Both the position numbers and the translations under genes were made by a program. Positions 1-9,988 of a stretch of 64,000 nt of DNA are shown here, piece by piece. The notes beneath the pieces are model-generated. The model saw only the letters and a program-made list of their open reading frames with translations. It was not told the origin of the DNA and made no database searches. The stretch spans positions 1 to 64,000 of the forward strand of contig CAVXCV010000014.1 of NCBI GenBank assembly GCA_963760405.1. Direction: 5' to 3'. Each line of letters begins with the position of its first letter. Positions within the stretch are counted from its first letter, which is position 1. The stretch is from RYN-230 sp963760405 (GTDB lineage: Bacteria > Actinomycetota > Actinomycetes > Streptosporangiales > Streptosporangiaceae).

Positions 1-1
1 G

Positions 2-85
2 CCCGCCTGGTCCAGCGACCGTCCGGGCTCCGAGATACCGCTGCGCTTCGTGCCCCGGAGCGGCATCGTCCTATCGCCGCTGTAG
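2..85 (+). CDS. 3' end of an unidentified protein (cut by window start)
   Basis: The frame starting at base 2 is open to a TAG at 83-85 and has G or C in nearly every third position, which the other two frames lack. It encodes about 27 residues ending in FVPRSGIVLSPL. Nothing in so short a piece identifies a family. The body of the gene lies outside the window. Confidence 0.4.
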   Translation, partial: PAWSSDRPGSEIPLRFVPRSGIVLSPL

Positions 86-180
86 CCCGGTGAGTGCGCT
101 GCCCGGGGTTTCACAGCCAGCGGGGGATCCAGGTGGGCAGGCCTCGCAGTACCCATTCAGCGAGACAGCTGGATCTTCCG

Positions 181-2583
<2,403 letters not shown>

Positions 2584-2858
2584 GGCCGTACCTTCCCTGT
2601 CCGTGGAGAACGCAGTACTTCTATGCGTCACCGTATAGAGCCGTTGTAAACGAGGAGACACGATTCTGCGGACCAAGGCTGGTTCAGCCGGAGCCCTGCC
2701 GTCCAGCTGTGTGGCGGCGGCAGCCCTGCCGTGGATGGCCATGGTCCGCTTTATGGGCACAAAAACCCGTGTACCGGGCTGGAGATCTGCGCGCACAACG
2801 CTGGACTCGCGGCTGCAGCCAGTCCCATGCCCCCTCAACATGGGCGGATCTGGCGTGG

Positions 2859-3437
2859 TCAGGTGCCGTCCCTGACGAGCGCGCCGAGCATCTCGCGCAT
2901 CGGTTCCGGGTCGCCGCGCATGATCGCGGCGGATGCCTCGACGTTGCGCACGGGATCGAGGTGCTGCCAGGCGAGCGTGAACCCGGCGTCGCGGGCGAGC
3001 TGCCCGAAGAAGGCCCGCTGCGCCCGCCCGTTGCCCTCGCGGAATGGATGCAGGGCGTTGACCTCGCCCAGGTAATAGGCCAGCCTCCCGACGAACGTGT
3101 CATGGTGCAGGCCGCGCAGGCAGCCTTCATCGTGCAGCGCACGGAAGATGCCGGCCGCGGAGGAAGCTATGTACTGCGGCAGGCAGAACACGGCGGCCTT
3201 AGCGATAGCCACCGTCCGGATCTGCCCGGCCCACTGGTAAATATCACCGAAAATCCGCTTATGGATCTCCTGCAGGTGAGACAGGTCATAGCTGGGGGAT
3301 ACGGGCGACTCGTCCAGCAGGATCAAGGCCACGTGGGTGATCTCCCGCTCCGCCGCCTCAAGTGCGGCGGTGGAGCGGAGCCCGAGCTTGTTGTACAGGA
3401 CTCCGGTGACCGGGTCACTGTACGGGTCCTCTGGCAC
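2859..3437 (-). CDS. Fic/DOC-family toxin (AMPylating type)
   Basis: Protein of 192 residues with the full Fic motif HPFREGNGRAQR at residues 130-141 (H130 catalytic, E134 for Mg2+, R138 and R141 for phosphates). This is the G/N-containing form used by enzymes that transfer AMP from ATP to target hydroxyls, not the Doc form that phosphorylates EF-Tu. The single domain with no N-terminal inhibitory helix means control must come from a separate antitoxin, which is encoded immediately upstream. The start is a GTG at 3437-3435 that directly abuts the antitoxin stop (TGAGTG), so translation is probably coupled. The protein target cannot be told from sequence. Confidence 0.9.
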   Translation of the reverse strand: MPEDPYSDPVTGVLYNKLGLRSTAALEAAEREITHVALILLDESPVSPSYDLSHLQEIHKRIFGDIYQWAGQIRTVAIAKAAVFCLPQYIASSAAGIFRALHDEGCLRGLHHDTFVGRLAYYLGEVNALHPFREGNGRAQRAFFGQLARDAGFTLAWQHLDPVRNVEASAAIMRGDPEPMREMLGALVRDGT

Positions 3438-3791
3438 TCACGGCTGCCGGTAGCGCGCGACCGTCCTGCGGTACAACTCGGCCGCGCTGATCTCCCCGTC
3501 CACGTATGCCGAGACCTCCCGGTCATGGTCCGGGCTGAACGGGCCCGGCAGCTCCACCTGCACGGACTGCGCCGAAGCGAGGGCGGAGTCCAGCCGGGCA
3601 CGCTGCCGCGCCAGCGCCTTGTAACGTTCGTAGACCTCGTACGGGAGGAGGATAGCCTCGGGCTTGCGGTGCGACCCGAATGCGACCGGCTCCGCTGCCG
3701 CGCCCTCTCGCCGGAAACGTGCGAGGATCCCGGAGAGCCTCTGCCGTACCTCCGACAGCGGGTGCACTTGGATCACCACCGGATCGGTCAT
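3438..3791 (-). CDS. Antitoxin of the Fic pair: YefM/Phd-like N-terminus plus VbhA-like C-terminus
   Basis: Protein of 117 residues. Residues 5-60 read as a YefM/Phd DNA-binding fold (early ...VRQRLSGIL..., then KPEAILLPYEVYERY). The C-terminal half resembles the VbhA antitoxin: a helix ALASAQSVQVE containing S76-xxx-E80, the (S/T)xxxE inhibitory pattern that pushes a Glu into the Fic ATP pocket, then DGEISAAELYRRTVARY, like the usual VbhA tail. The residue after E80 is Leu rather than the usual Gly or Asn. The protein likely both inhibits the toxin and represses its own operon. The start lies 6 nt after a TACACT box with no Shine-Dalgarno, so the mRNA is probably leaderless. Assignment of the two halves is by motif only. 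Confidence 0.8.
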   Translation of the reverse strand: MTDPVVIQVHPLSEVRQRLSGILARFRREGAAAEPVAFGSHRKPEAILLPYEVYERYKALARQRARLDSALASAQSVQVELPGPFSPDHDREVSAYVDGEISAAELYRRTVARYRQP

Positions 3792-3796
3792 AGCGT

Positions 3797-3818
3797 TAGT
3801 GTACTAAAACTTGTACAA
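3797..3818 (-). promoter_or_regulatory. Operator and leaderless promoter of the Fic toxin-antitoxin operon
   Basis: Two palindromes, TAGTGTACTA (3797-3806) and TTGTACAA (3811-3818), lie 13 bp apart centre to centre, just upstream of the antitoxin ATG. Both are built on GTAC; TGTACA is the known core of YefM-type operators. On the minus strand TACACT sits 6 nt before the ATG and fits a -10 box for a leaderless transcript. Binding here would block RNA polymerase, consistent with autoregulation. Confidence 0.55.
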
Positions 3819-4100
3819 AATTGGCTGGGCCGCTCGGCACACCTGGCCTGCTCCGACGCCCACAGGACACCAGGGGAGGACGGGTCAGCTAACGAGCCCG
3901 TGGAATCAATCGACATCATGCCTCTTCACGGCCGGGCGGGATCCTTGAGCTCCTTCAGTATATCGAATCAATGTTGCTCTACCGAGAGATAATTCAAAAT
4001 CTTGTTCCATAGGTTTTCTGGGCGAGTGGGAACGTGGCACGCGGCGGCCGTCGCCTGGGCTGGCCCCTGTTCAGCCCAGGCTTGCCGGTCCGGCCGCGGC
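3819..4100. other. Non-coding stretch with an AT-richer patch
   Basis: No credible gene is seen. Bases from about 3945 to 4020 are clearly less GC-rich than anything nearby, with runs such as ATAATTCAAAATC. The patch could be a relic of inserted DNA or a boundary between rearranged segments. No inverted terminal repeats or att-like duplications are visible. Confidence 0.5.
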
Positions 4101-4160
4101 CGGTCAGCCCAGCTGGCGGCCGGTCAGCCCAGCTGGCGGCCGGTCAGCCCAGCTGGCCGA
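4101..4160. repeat. Three tandem copies of a 20-bp unit
   Basis: The unit CGGTCAGCCCAGCTGGCGGC occurs at 4101-4120 and 4121-4140 exactly, and at 4141-4160 with changes at its 3' end. The array lies immediately before the preserved coding-like segment at 4150-4290. The unit is not a multiple of three, so copy-number change would shift any frame crossing it. Confidence 0.9.
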
Positions 4161-4290
4161 CGCGGCCGACCTGGGTGTCGTGGACGCGGCCGAGCAAGCC
4201 CTGCGCCCGGAGGTGCTGGCGACGCTGCGCGCCCAGCTGGCGGCGGACGACAGCACGGTCACCGGGCCGGGCGCGGCCGGGACGGGTTAG
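4150..4290 (+). pseudogene. Remnant of a gene 3' end
   Basis: The frame through 4150-4290 reads QLADAADLGVVDAAEQALRPEV and on to a TAG at 4288-4290, with near-perfect G/C third positions and a helix-like composition typical of a real protein C-terminus. Upstream the frame runs into the 20-bp repeat array and loses coding character, and no start codon with a ribosome site is present. It looks like the tail of a gene whose body was lost. No family can be named. Confidence 0.4.
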
Positions 4291-4410
4291 GCGCGCCCAG
4301 GCCGAGCAGGGGTCGGTGGCGACACCGGGGGAGCTGGTGATGTCCAGCGCGGCCCCACCGCCCGCTCGGTACTGTCGCGGCTGGTACCGGATCATGGAAA
4401 GGAGGCGGGC

Positions 4411-5235
4411 ATGAAGATTTTCCTGTCCAGCGACATGGAGGGCACCGCTGGCGTGGTCGACTGGGCGCAGTGCGTGGGGGACGGCCCGGAAGCAGCCGCG
4501 GGCCGCCAGCTGCTGCTCGCCGAGGTGAACGCCGCGATCGAGGGCGCCCTGGCGGGCGGCGCCAGTGAGATCGTGGTCAACGACTCCCACTCGACCATGC
4601 GCAACCTGCCGCCCGCGGCCCTGGCCGGACAAGCGTCCTACATCTCCGGCGCGCACAAGCCGCTGTACATGATGCAGGGGCTGGACAGCAGCTTCGACGC
4701 CGTCCTGTTCGTGTCCTATCACGGGTCGATCGGGGCGCCTGCCGGGCTGTCGCACACCTATAACCCGCGCGCCGTGACCGAGGCCCGGCTGGGCGGGGTG
4801 GTGACCGGGGAAGCCGGCCTGAACGCGCTGGTCGCGGCGCATTACGGGGTGCCGGTCGTGCTGGTGACCGGGGACCGGTGCGCGTGCGAGGAGGCCGCGG
4901 CGCTGATTCCCGGGGTGCACGCGGCCGTGGTCAAGGAACCGGTCAGCCGGCTGGCAGCGCACAGCCTGCACCCGGACCGGGCCTGCGCGCTGATCCGGGA
5001 GACGTGCGAGAAAGCGGTCGCCGGCGCGCCGGGCGCGCCACCGCCGCCGCTCGGCGCGGCCACGCTGGAGATCTCCGTCCGCACCAGCGACATCGCGGAG
5101 GCAGCCAGCTGGGTCCGGGGGGTGGAGCGCACCGGGGAGCGGGAGCTCCGCTTCACCGGTGCGGATCCGCTGGCGGTGTACCGGGCCTTCTGCGCCGCGA
5201 TCCTGCTGACCCGGGGCATTGCCGAGGTACTGTGA
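4411..5235 (+). CDS. M55-family D-aminopeptidase (DppA-like)
   Basis: Protein of 274 residues, the usual length for the family. The zinc ligands of the Bacillus DppA enzyme are all at matching positions: D8 and E10 in SSDMEG, H60 in NDSH, H104 in SYHG, and E134 in TGEAGLN. DppA is a self-compartmentalising decamer that cleaves D-Ala-D-Ala and related D-amino-acid peptides, so a role in recycling cell-wall or D-peptide material is likely. The start has a strong AAGGAGG 5 nt upstream. It ends 10 bp from the convergent aminotransferase gene. Family call is firm; substrate is inferred. Confidence 0.9.
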   Translation: MKIFLSSDMEGTAGVVDWAQCVGDGPEAAAGRQLLLAEVNAAIEGALAGGASEIVVNDSHSTMRNLPPAALAGQASYISGAHKPLYMMQGLDSSFDAVLFVSYHGSIGAPAGLSHTYNPRAVTEARLGGVVTGEAGLNALVAAHYGVPVVLVTGDRCACEEAAALIPGVHAAVVKEPVSRLAAHSLHPDRACALIRETCEKAVAGAPGAPPPPLGAATLEISVRTSDIAEAASWVRGVERTGERELRFTGADPLAVYRAFCAAILLTRGIAEVL

Positions 5236-5245
5236 CCAGGCCCGG

Positions 5246-6685
5246 TTAGCGGCCGGTTCCCTGCGGCGGCAGGGCGGGGGGCTGGACGGCTGGAGTGGCT
5301 GACGAGGCGGCTGGCACGGTCAGCAGGTCGGCGACGGCCTCCCGGAACACCGCGGTGTGCCGGTCCACGTCGGCCTCGCTGGTGGCCGGGGACATCAGCG
5401 CCATATTGTGGAACGGGGTGATGAGCACGCCCCGGTTCATCGCGTGCAGGTGGAAGTAGCGCTCCAGGGCGGCGTCCGCCGCCAGGTGCGCCTCGGTGCC
5501 GGTGCGCGGCGGGTCCGGCTGGAAGCGGTATTCCGCCCGGCAGCCGAGCTGGGTGACATGCCAGCTCACCCCGCTCTCCAGCAGCACGTCTTCCACGCCC
5601 CGGCGGAACCGGCTGGCCAGCGTGATCATCTGCGCGTAGGCGTCAGTGGTCAGCACCGTGCCGAGGGTGGCCCGCATCGCGGCCAGGGACAGCGCGTTGC
5701 CGGCCAGCGTGCCGCCGATGCCGCCGGTGTCCTCCAGGTCCGCGTCGGCCTGGGCCAGCATGCGGTCCGCGGTGCCCGCGGACAGGCCGAGCGCCCCGCA
5801 GGCCACCCCGCTGCCGATGGCCTTGCCCATGGTCACCATGTCCGGGTGCAGGTCCCACGCGGCGGTGCAGCCGCCCGGGCCCGCGGACATGGTGTGCGTC
5901 TCGTCGATGATCAGCAGCGTCCCGGCGGCCTCGGTCAGCTCGCGGAGCGCCTGGTGATAGCCGGGCTCCGGCAGGATGATGCCCATGTTGGTCATGGCCG
6001 GCTCCGCGAGCACGCACGCCACGGAGCCCCCGGCCAGCGCCTCCTGCACCGCGGCCAGGTCGTTGAACTCGACCGCGACGGTGGTCAGCGCGGGATCCAC
6101 CGGCGGCCCGATGTTGCCCGCGCGGGCTACCGTGCCGCCGCCCGGCTGGCGTACCGCGAACGTCTCGTCCACCGAGCCGTGGTAGCAGTAGCTGAACACG
6201 AGGATCTGCTGCCGCCCGGTGAGCTGGCGGGCGATGCGCAGTGCCGCCCGGTTGGCGTCGGTTGCGCTGAGCGTGAACAGCCAGCGGGCCAGCGCGAACC
6301 GGCGGCCCAGTTCCTCAGCCACCCAGATGGCGTCCTCGGTCGGCAGCATCGTGGTGATGCCCCGCCGGCCCTGCTCGGCTATGGCCTGCAGCACGGCGGG
6401 CGGCCCGTGGCCGGTCATCGCCCCGGTGTCGCCCAGGCAGAGGTCGACGTACTCCCGCCCGTCCAGGTCGGTGATGGACGCCCCGGAAGCGTGCGCCGCG
6501 AACGGCGGGAACCCGCCGGCCCAGTGCATCATCCAGGGCATCGGCACCCCGCCGAGCAGCGAGTGCCGCGCCCGGGCGAAGAGGTCCGCCGACACGGGAT
6601 GCTCGGCCGCGAACCGGCCCAGCTCCCGCTCGGTCAGGCTGGCCAGCCAGGCCCGGTCGATCACTGGGCACAGATCGTTTCTCAA
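5246..6685 (-). CDS. Class III aminotransferase, glutamate-1-semialdehyde-aminomutase-like
   Basis: Protein of 479 residues with the fold-type I PLP signatures of class III enzymes: TDANRAALRIAR near residue 140, YHGSVDE, the DETHT cofactor Asp near 265 and the Schiff-base Lys in MVTMGKAIGSG. The PLP region and the MTGHGPPAV segment resemble glutamate-1-semialdehyde 2,1-aminomutase and its relatives, which include amino-acid transaminases. No tetrapyrrole gene is nearby, so it is more likely a catabolic or biosynthetic transaminase than HemL. The chosen start is TTG at 6685, because GGAG lies 5 nt upstream; the next option (GTG at 6664) has no ribosome site. The substrate is unknown. Confidence 0.8.
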   Translation of the reverse strand: MRNDLCPVIDRAWLASLTERELGRFAAEHPVSADLFARARHSLLGGVPMPWMMHWAGGFPPFAAHASGASITDLDGREYVDLCLGDTGAMTGHGPPAVLQAIAEQGRRGITTMLPTEDAIWVAEELGRRFALARWLFTLSATDANRAALRIARQLTGRQQILVFSYCYHGSVDETFAVRQPGGGTVARAGNIGPPVDPALTTVAVEFNDLAAVQEALAGGSVACVLAEPAMTNMGIILPEPGYHQALRELTEAAGTLLIIDETHTMSAGPGGCTAAWDLHPDMVTMGKAIGSGVACGALGLSAGTADRMLAQADADLEDTGGIGGTLAGNALSLAAMRATLGTVLTTDAYAQMITLASRFRRGVEDVLLESGVSWHVTQLGCRAEYRFQPDPPRTGTEAHLAADAALERYFHLHAMNRGVLITPFHNMALMSPATSEADVDRHTAVFREAVADLLTVPAASSATPAVQPPALPPQGTGR

Positions 6686-6755
6686 GGCAGCTCCGCGTGT
6701 CCTCGGACGACTCTTTCCGTTGCGGGAAACACCACAGCCAACGATTTCCGTGTCA

Positions 6756-6766
6756 TACGTAACGTA
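6756..6766. promoter_or_regulatory. Palindrome TACGTAACGTA upstream of the aminotransferase
   Basis: A perfect inverted repeat with 5-bp arms and one central base lies 71 bp before the TTG start of the aminotransferase at 6685, in the gap that separates it from the divergent cold-shock gene. It could be an operator for either gene. No regulator gene is adjacent. Confidence 0.3.
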
Positions 6767-6946
6767 GACGGCAGTTTTCCGTACAAGCTAGCCCTGGTCA
6801 ACGGCTCCGGCGGGCCACCCCGGGCCACCGGCTGACCAGGGTAGTTGCCGACAACTGGCCGAGGTGTACCCGGACTGCCGTTCCATGGTGTTCAATAGTC
6901 CCTGGTTGTCGTCGAAGTTCGTGAACGTGTCGACGCTTGCGAAATT

Positions 6947-6977
6947 TTGACTGTCGGCGTCGTGGATCACCTAGCGT
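6947..6977 (+). promoter_or_regulatory. Putative promoter of the cold-shock gene
   Basis: TTGACT at 6947-6952 and TAGCGT at 6972-6977 are separated by 19 bp, slightly long but acceptable for actinobacterial promoters. Transcription from here would give a leader of roughly 75-80 nt before the GTG start, as is common for cold-shock mRNAs. Confidence 0.4.
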
Positions 6978-7059
6978 GCAGCCTTCGAAGGCAGACTGTC
7001 GCAGCAACCCGGGAGACACATCCGTGGATCCCGACAATCGTTTCAGTAGGAGAGAGCAC

Positions 7060-7263
7060 GTGGCTCAGGGCACCGTGAAGTGGTTCAACGCTGACAAGGG
7101 CTATGGATTCATCGCCCCCGACGACGGCACCGCCGACGTCTTCGTTCACCACTCCGCCATCCAGGCCGATGGTTTCCGCAGTCTGCAGGAGAACCAGCGG
7201 GTCGAATTCACCGCAGGCCAGGGCCCCAAGGGGCCGCAGGCAGAGCAGGTACGCGCGCTCTGA
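7060..7263 (+). CDS. Cold-shock protein (CspA family)
   Basis: Protein of 67 residues, the standard length. The OB-fold RNA-binding motifs are intact: RNP1 as KGYGFIAP and RNP2 as VFVHHSAI, preceded by GTVKWFNADKG. It binds single-stranded RNA or DNA as a chaperone in the cytoplasm, and many paralogues are constitutive rather than cold-induced. GTG at 7060 was preferred to the upstream ATG at 6937 because the family begins (M)AQGTVKWF and AGGAGA lies 7-8 nt before it. A strong hairpin terminator follows, so it is a single-gene transcript. Confidence 0.95.
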   Translation: MAQGTVKWFNADKGYGFIAPDDGTADVFVHHSAIQADGFRSLQENQRVEFTAGQGPKGPQAEQVRAL

Positions 7264-7348
7264 CGCAGCGGCGCTGACCGGCGCCCCCCGAGCGGGTGCG
7301 CCTCCTGCGATCACGCAGGCAGAGGTACAACTACACATAGCGGTGAGC

Positions 7349-7390
7349 GAGGGTGCGCGGTGGTTCCGGGAGGAACCACCGCGCACCCTC
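7349..7390. terminator. Strong hairpin terminator after the cold-shock gene
   Basis: Perfect 19-bp stem (7349-7367 with 7372-7390) around a 4-nt loop, about 86 nt past the stop. There is no U run, as is usual in high-GC actinobacteria. Confidence 0.8.
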
Positions 7391-7665
7391 TGCTGTTACG
7401 GGCAGGGCTGCGATGCCCTGCCCTCTGTGTTCCTGCCGCCTGTGTTCCTGCCCCCTGTGCGCTGGCGGCTCGGTGGCGGCAGGTGCGTGCCGACGGCTGC
7501 GCACCGGCCGGCGCGGCCGCTGGATCCGGCCCCGCCGCGGTTACGGCCGCGCCCCCGCCGCCGTTTCGGTTCTGCCCTCCGGTAACTCCGGCGTATCGCC
7601 AGCAGGAGCAGCAAAGTAAAGGAATCTTCGCGAGTTCTGAAATACCGGCACGAAGGTTGACATAA
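7391..7665. other. Intergenic region with no gene recognised
   Basis: Frames here have no coherent third-position bias and no homologous motif. A TTGACA at 7657-7662 has no matching -10 box at 16-19 bp. Nothing is called. Confidence 0.5.
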
Positions 7666-7863
7666 AGGTGCCATGGGCCCGGTGCCTGCGTGTGGAACTT
7701 CGGCGATGTCATCCCGGGCAAGACGATCAACAGTTTCGGCGGCGACGCGCAGTACGGCACGCTGAACGTGGCCCGCTACGGCGGCACGCTGATCAGCCCG
7801 GTGCTGAGCAACCCGCAGCTGAGCTGCGGGCCGTCGTTCAGCAAGGCGGCCAGCGCGGCCTGA
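7666..7863 (+). pseudogene. 3' fragment of a probably secreted protein
   Basis: The frame from 7666 to the TGA at 7861-7863 encodes about 65 residues with strong coding bias, including VWNFGDVIPGKTINSFGG and ending in a two-cysteine-containing tail (ACVWN... and LSCGPSFSK). The Gly/Ser/Asn-rich beta-type composition and spaced cysteines suggest the C-terminus of an exported protein. In-frame TAA at 7663 blocks extension upstream, and there is no signal peptide. A perfect hairpin follows 17 nt later, as for a complete gene. It is either a remnant or a very short gene starting at the GTG at 7690. The family is unknown. Confidence 0.45.
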
Positions 7864-7880
7864 CGGCGCTGCTTGCACGC

Positions 7881-7914
7881 GGGGGCCTTCCCGGTCCGCA
7901 CCGGGAAGGCCCCC
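7881..7914. terminator. Perfect 15-bp hairpin between convergent genes
   Basis: GGGGGCCTTCCCGGT (7881-7895) pairs exactly with 7900-7914 around a CCGC loop. It can serve both the remnant on the plus strand and the aminotransferase on the minus strand. Confidence 0.8.
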
Positions 7915-7953
7915 GTCGCTGTCAGCCAGGGAGGGCCGGGACGGTGGGCTCGC

Positions 7954-9351
7954 TCAGATCTGCGACCAGGCCTGCGTCAGCACGCTGCGCAGGATCTGCT
8001 CCATCTCGTCGAATTGCTCTTGCCCGCAGGTCAGCGGCGGCGCGAGCTGGATGACCGGATCGCCCCGGTCGTCAGCCCGGCAGACCAGGCCGGCCTCGAA
8101 CAGGGCCTGGGACAGGAAGCCGCGCAGCAGCCGTTCCGATTCCTCGTCGGTGAACGTCTCCCGGGTCGCCTTGTCCTTGACCAGCTCGATGCCGTAGAAG
8201 TAGCCGTCGCCGCGCACATCGCCGACGATCGGCAGGTCGCCGAGTTTCTCCAGGGTGGCCCGGAATCCCGCCTCGTGCGCGCGGACGTTGCCGAGCAGGT
8301 CTTCCTTCTCGAACACGTCCAGGTTGGCCAGGGCGACCGCTGAGGACACCGGATGCCCGGCGAACGTCACCCCGTGCAGGAAGGTGGCGTCCCCGGAGAC
8401 GAACGGCTCCATCAGCCGGTCGCTGACCAGCATGCCGCCCATGGGCGCGTACCCGGAGGTGACCCCCTTGGCGAACGTGATGATGTCCGGCTGGTAGCCG
8501 TACCGTTGCGCGCCGAAGTAGTAGCCGAGCCGGCCGAACGCGCAGATGACCTCGTCGGAGACCAGGAGCACACCGTAGCGGTCACAGATCTCCCGGACCC
8601 GGGCGAAGTAGCCGGGCGGCGGCGGGAAGCAGCCGCCCGAGTTCTGCACCGGCTCCAGGAACACGGCGGCCACGGACGCCGGGCCCTCACGCAGGATGGC
8701 CCGCTCGATCTCATCCGCGGCCCAGCGGCCGAACGCGTCCAGGTCCGTGGCGACGAAGTCAGGTGCCCGGTAGAAGTTGGTGTTCGGCACCCGGATGCCG
8801 CCTGGCGGCAGCGGCTCGAACGGGAGCTTGATGCCCGGCAGGCCGGTGATCGCCAGCGCGCCCATGGAGGTGCCGTGGTAGGCGATGTCACGGCTGAGTA
8901 CCTTGTACCGGCCGGGCTGGCCGATCGCCTTGAAGTACTGCTTGGCCAGCTTCCACGCGGCCTCCACCGCCTCCGAGCCGCTGGTGGTGAAGAAGACCCG
9001 GTTCAGGTCGCCGGGCGCCAGCCCGGCCAGCCGCTCGGCCAGCTCGATCGCGCGCGGATGCGCGTAGGACCACAGTGGGAAGTAGGCCAGCTCGCTGCCC
9101 TGCCGGGCGGCCGCCTCGGCCACCTCGGCCCGGCCGTGCCCGATCTGGCTCACGAACAGGCCGGACAGCCCGTCCAGATAGCGCTTGCCACGCTGGTCGT
9201 ACACGTACTGGCCGGAGCCGCGCACGATCACCGGGACCTCGCCGCCCGCATAGGACGACATGCGGGTGAAGTGCAGCCACAGGTGCCGCCGCGCCGCTTC
9301 CTGTAGCGCCAGGCCTGCCTCGTCCTGCGCGGCGGGCTTCGGTGTGGTCAT
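7954..9351 (-). CDS. Class III omega-aminotransferase (putrescine/polyamine type likely)
   Basis: Protein of 465 residues with the class III layout: FFTTSGSEAVEAAWKLAKQYF, the YHGTSMGALA segment, the SDEVICAFGRLG cofactor-Asp region and the Schiff-base Lys in ITFAKGVTSGYAPMGG. This subgroup transfers a terminal amino group from diamines or omega-amino acids to pyruvate. Its ATG overlaps the stop of the Lrp regulator by 4 nt (ATGA), and an aminobutyraldehyde-type dehydrogenase is divergent. Together they would turn putrescine into 4-aminobutyraldehyde and then GABA; gabT lies further on at 32934-34292. The reaction class is secure; the exact amine is inferred from neighbours. Confidence 0.85.
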   Translation of the reverse strand: MTTPKPAAQDEAGLALQEAARRHLWLHFTRMSSYAGGEVPVIVRGSGQYVYDQRGKRYLDGLSGLFVSQIGHGRAEVAEAAARQGSELAYFPLWSYAHPRAIELAERLAGLAPGDLNRVFFTTSGSEAVEAAWKLAKQYFKAIGQPGRYKVLSRDIAYHGTSMGALAITGLPGIKLPFEPLPPGGIRVPNTNFYRAPDFVATDLDAFGRWAADEIERAILREGPASVAAVFLEPVQNSGGCFPPPPGYFARVREICDRYGVLLVSDEVICAFGRLGYYFGAQRYGYQPDIITFAKGVTSGYAPMGGMLVSDRLMEPFVSGDATFLHGVTFAGHPVSSAVALANLDVFEKEDLLGNVRAHEAGFRATLEKLGDLPIVGDVRGDGYFYGIELVKDKATRETFTDEESERLLRGFLSQALFEAGLVCRADDRGDPVIQLAPPLTCGQEQFDEMEQILRSVLTQAWSQI

Positions 9352-9938
9352 CTGGTCCCCCAGCCGTAGGTCTGCTTGCGGAGTTTCAGGTACACGAAGG
9401 TCTCGGTGCTGGTCACGCTGGGCACGCCGCGCACCTGACGGAGGATGTCCAGGAGATGGCTGTCGTCTTCGCAGACCACCTCGACCAGCAGGTCGAACGA
9501 TCCTGAGGTGATCACCACGTAGTCGATCTCCGCCATGGCCGCGAGCTGGTCGGCTACCTGCTCCAGATCACCGCCGCATTTGATCCCGATCATGGTCTGC
9601 CGGCTGAAGCCGAGCATCAGCGGGTCGGTCACCGCGACGATCTGCATCACCCCGGCGTCGATCAGCCGCTGCACCCGCTGCCGGACCGCGGCCTCGGACA
9701 GGCCCACTGCCTTGCCGATCGCCGCGTAGGAACGCCGGCCGTCCTCCTGCAGCTGCTCGATGATCTGCTTGGACAGCCGGTCGAGGCTGATCGCGGCGGA
9801 GTTGCGGCCCGGGCCGCGGCCGTTGCGGGTGGCAGCCGGGTCGTCCGCGTTCAGCTCGGCGGGGCTGGCGAGCGCTCCGGGTGCTACGGGAGCCCTAAGC
9901 ACCCCCGGCGCTCCGGGCACCCCTGGCGTGTGAGCCAT
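9348..9938 (-). CDS. Lrp/AsnC-family transcriptional regulator
   Basis: Protein of 196 residues. After an unusual Pro/Ala/Gly-rich N-terminal extension of about 45 residues come the Lrp helix-turn-helix (SYAAIGKAVGLSEAAVRQRVQRL) and the alpha-beta effector domain ending with LRKQTYGWGTR. The ATG at 9938 has GGAGGA 5-6 nt upstream. Downstream it overlaps the aminotransferase by 4 nt, so the two are one operon. It probably senses an amine or amino acid and controls both its own operon and the divergent dehydrogenase. A 17-bp palindrome in the shared gap is its likely site. Confidence 0.9.
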   Translation of the reverse strand: MAHTPGVPGAPGVLRAPVAPGALASPAELNADDPAATRNGRGPGRNSAAISLDRLSKQIIEQLQEDGRRSYAAIGKAVGLSEAAVRQRVQRLIDAGVMQIVAVTDPLMLGFSRQTMIGIKCGGDLEQVADQLAAMAEIDYVVITSGSFDLLVEVVCEDDSHLLDILRQVRGVPSVTSTETFVYLKLRKQTYGWGTR

Positions 9939-9967
9939 GCGGTCCTCCTTCCGCACAGCCATGGTGT

Positions 9968-9988
9968 CATGTGCGCCGCACATGTCAA
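9968..9988. promoter_or_regulatory. Palindrome over the -35 box of the lrp operon
   Basis: CATGTGC and GCACATG flank a 3-bp centre at 9968-9984. On the minus strand an exact TTGACA (9988-9983) overlaps the palindrome. A regulator bound here would cover the -35 element, fitting autorepression by the Lrp protein. No clear -10 box follows at 16-18 bp. Confidence 0.45.

Noticed and set aside
3797..4020. Mobile element footprint in the AT-richer patch
   Set aside because: No transposase fragment, terminal inverted repeat or target duplication could be seen.
4101..4160. CRISPR-like array
   Set aside because: The units are directly adjacent with no spacers and number only three.
5246..6685. HemL (glutamate-1-semialdehyde aminomutase) of haem synthesis
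   Set aside because: Similarity is at superfamily level, the N-terminus differs, and no tetrapyrrole gene is nearby.
7657..7662. TTGACA as a promoter for the gene remnant
   Set aside because: No -10-like hexamer occurs 16-19 bp downstream.
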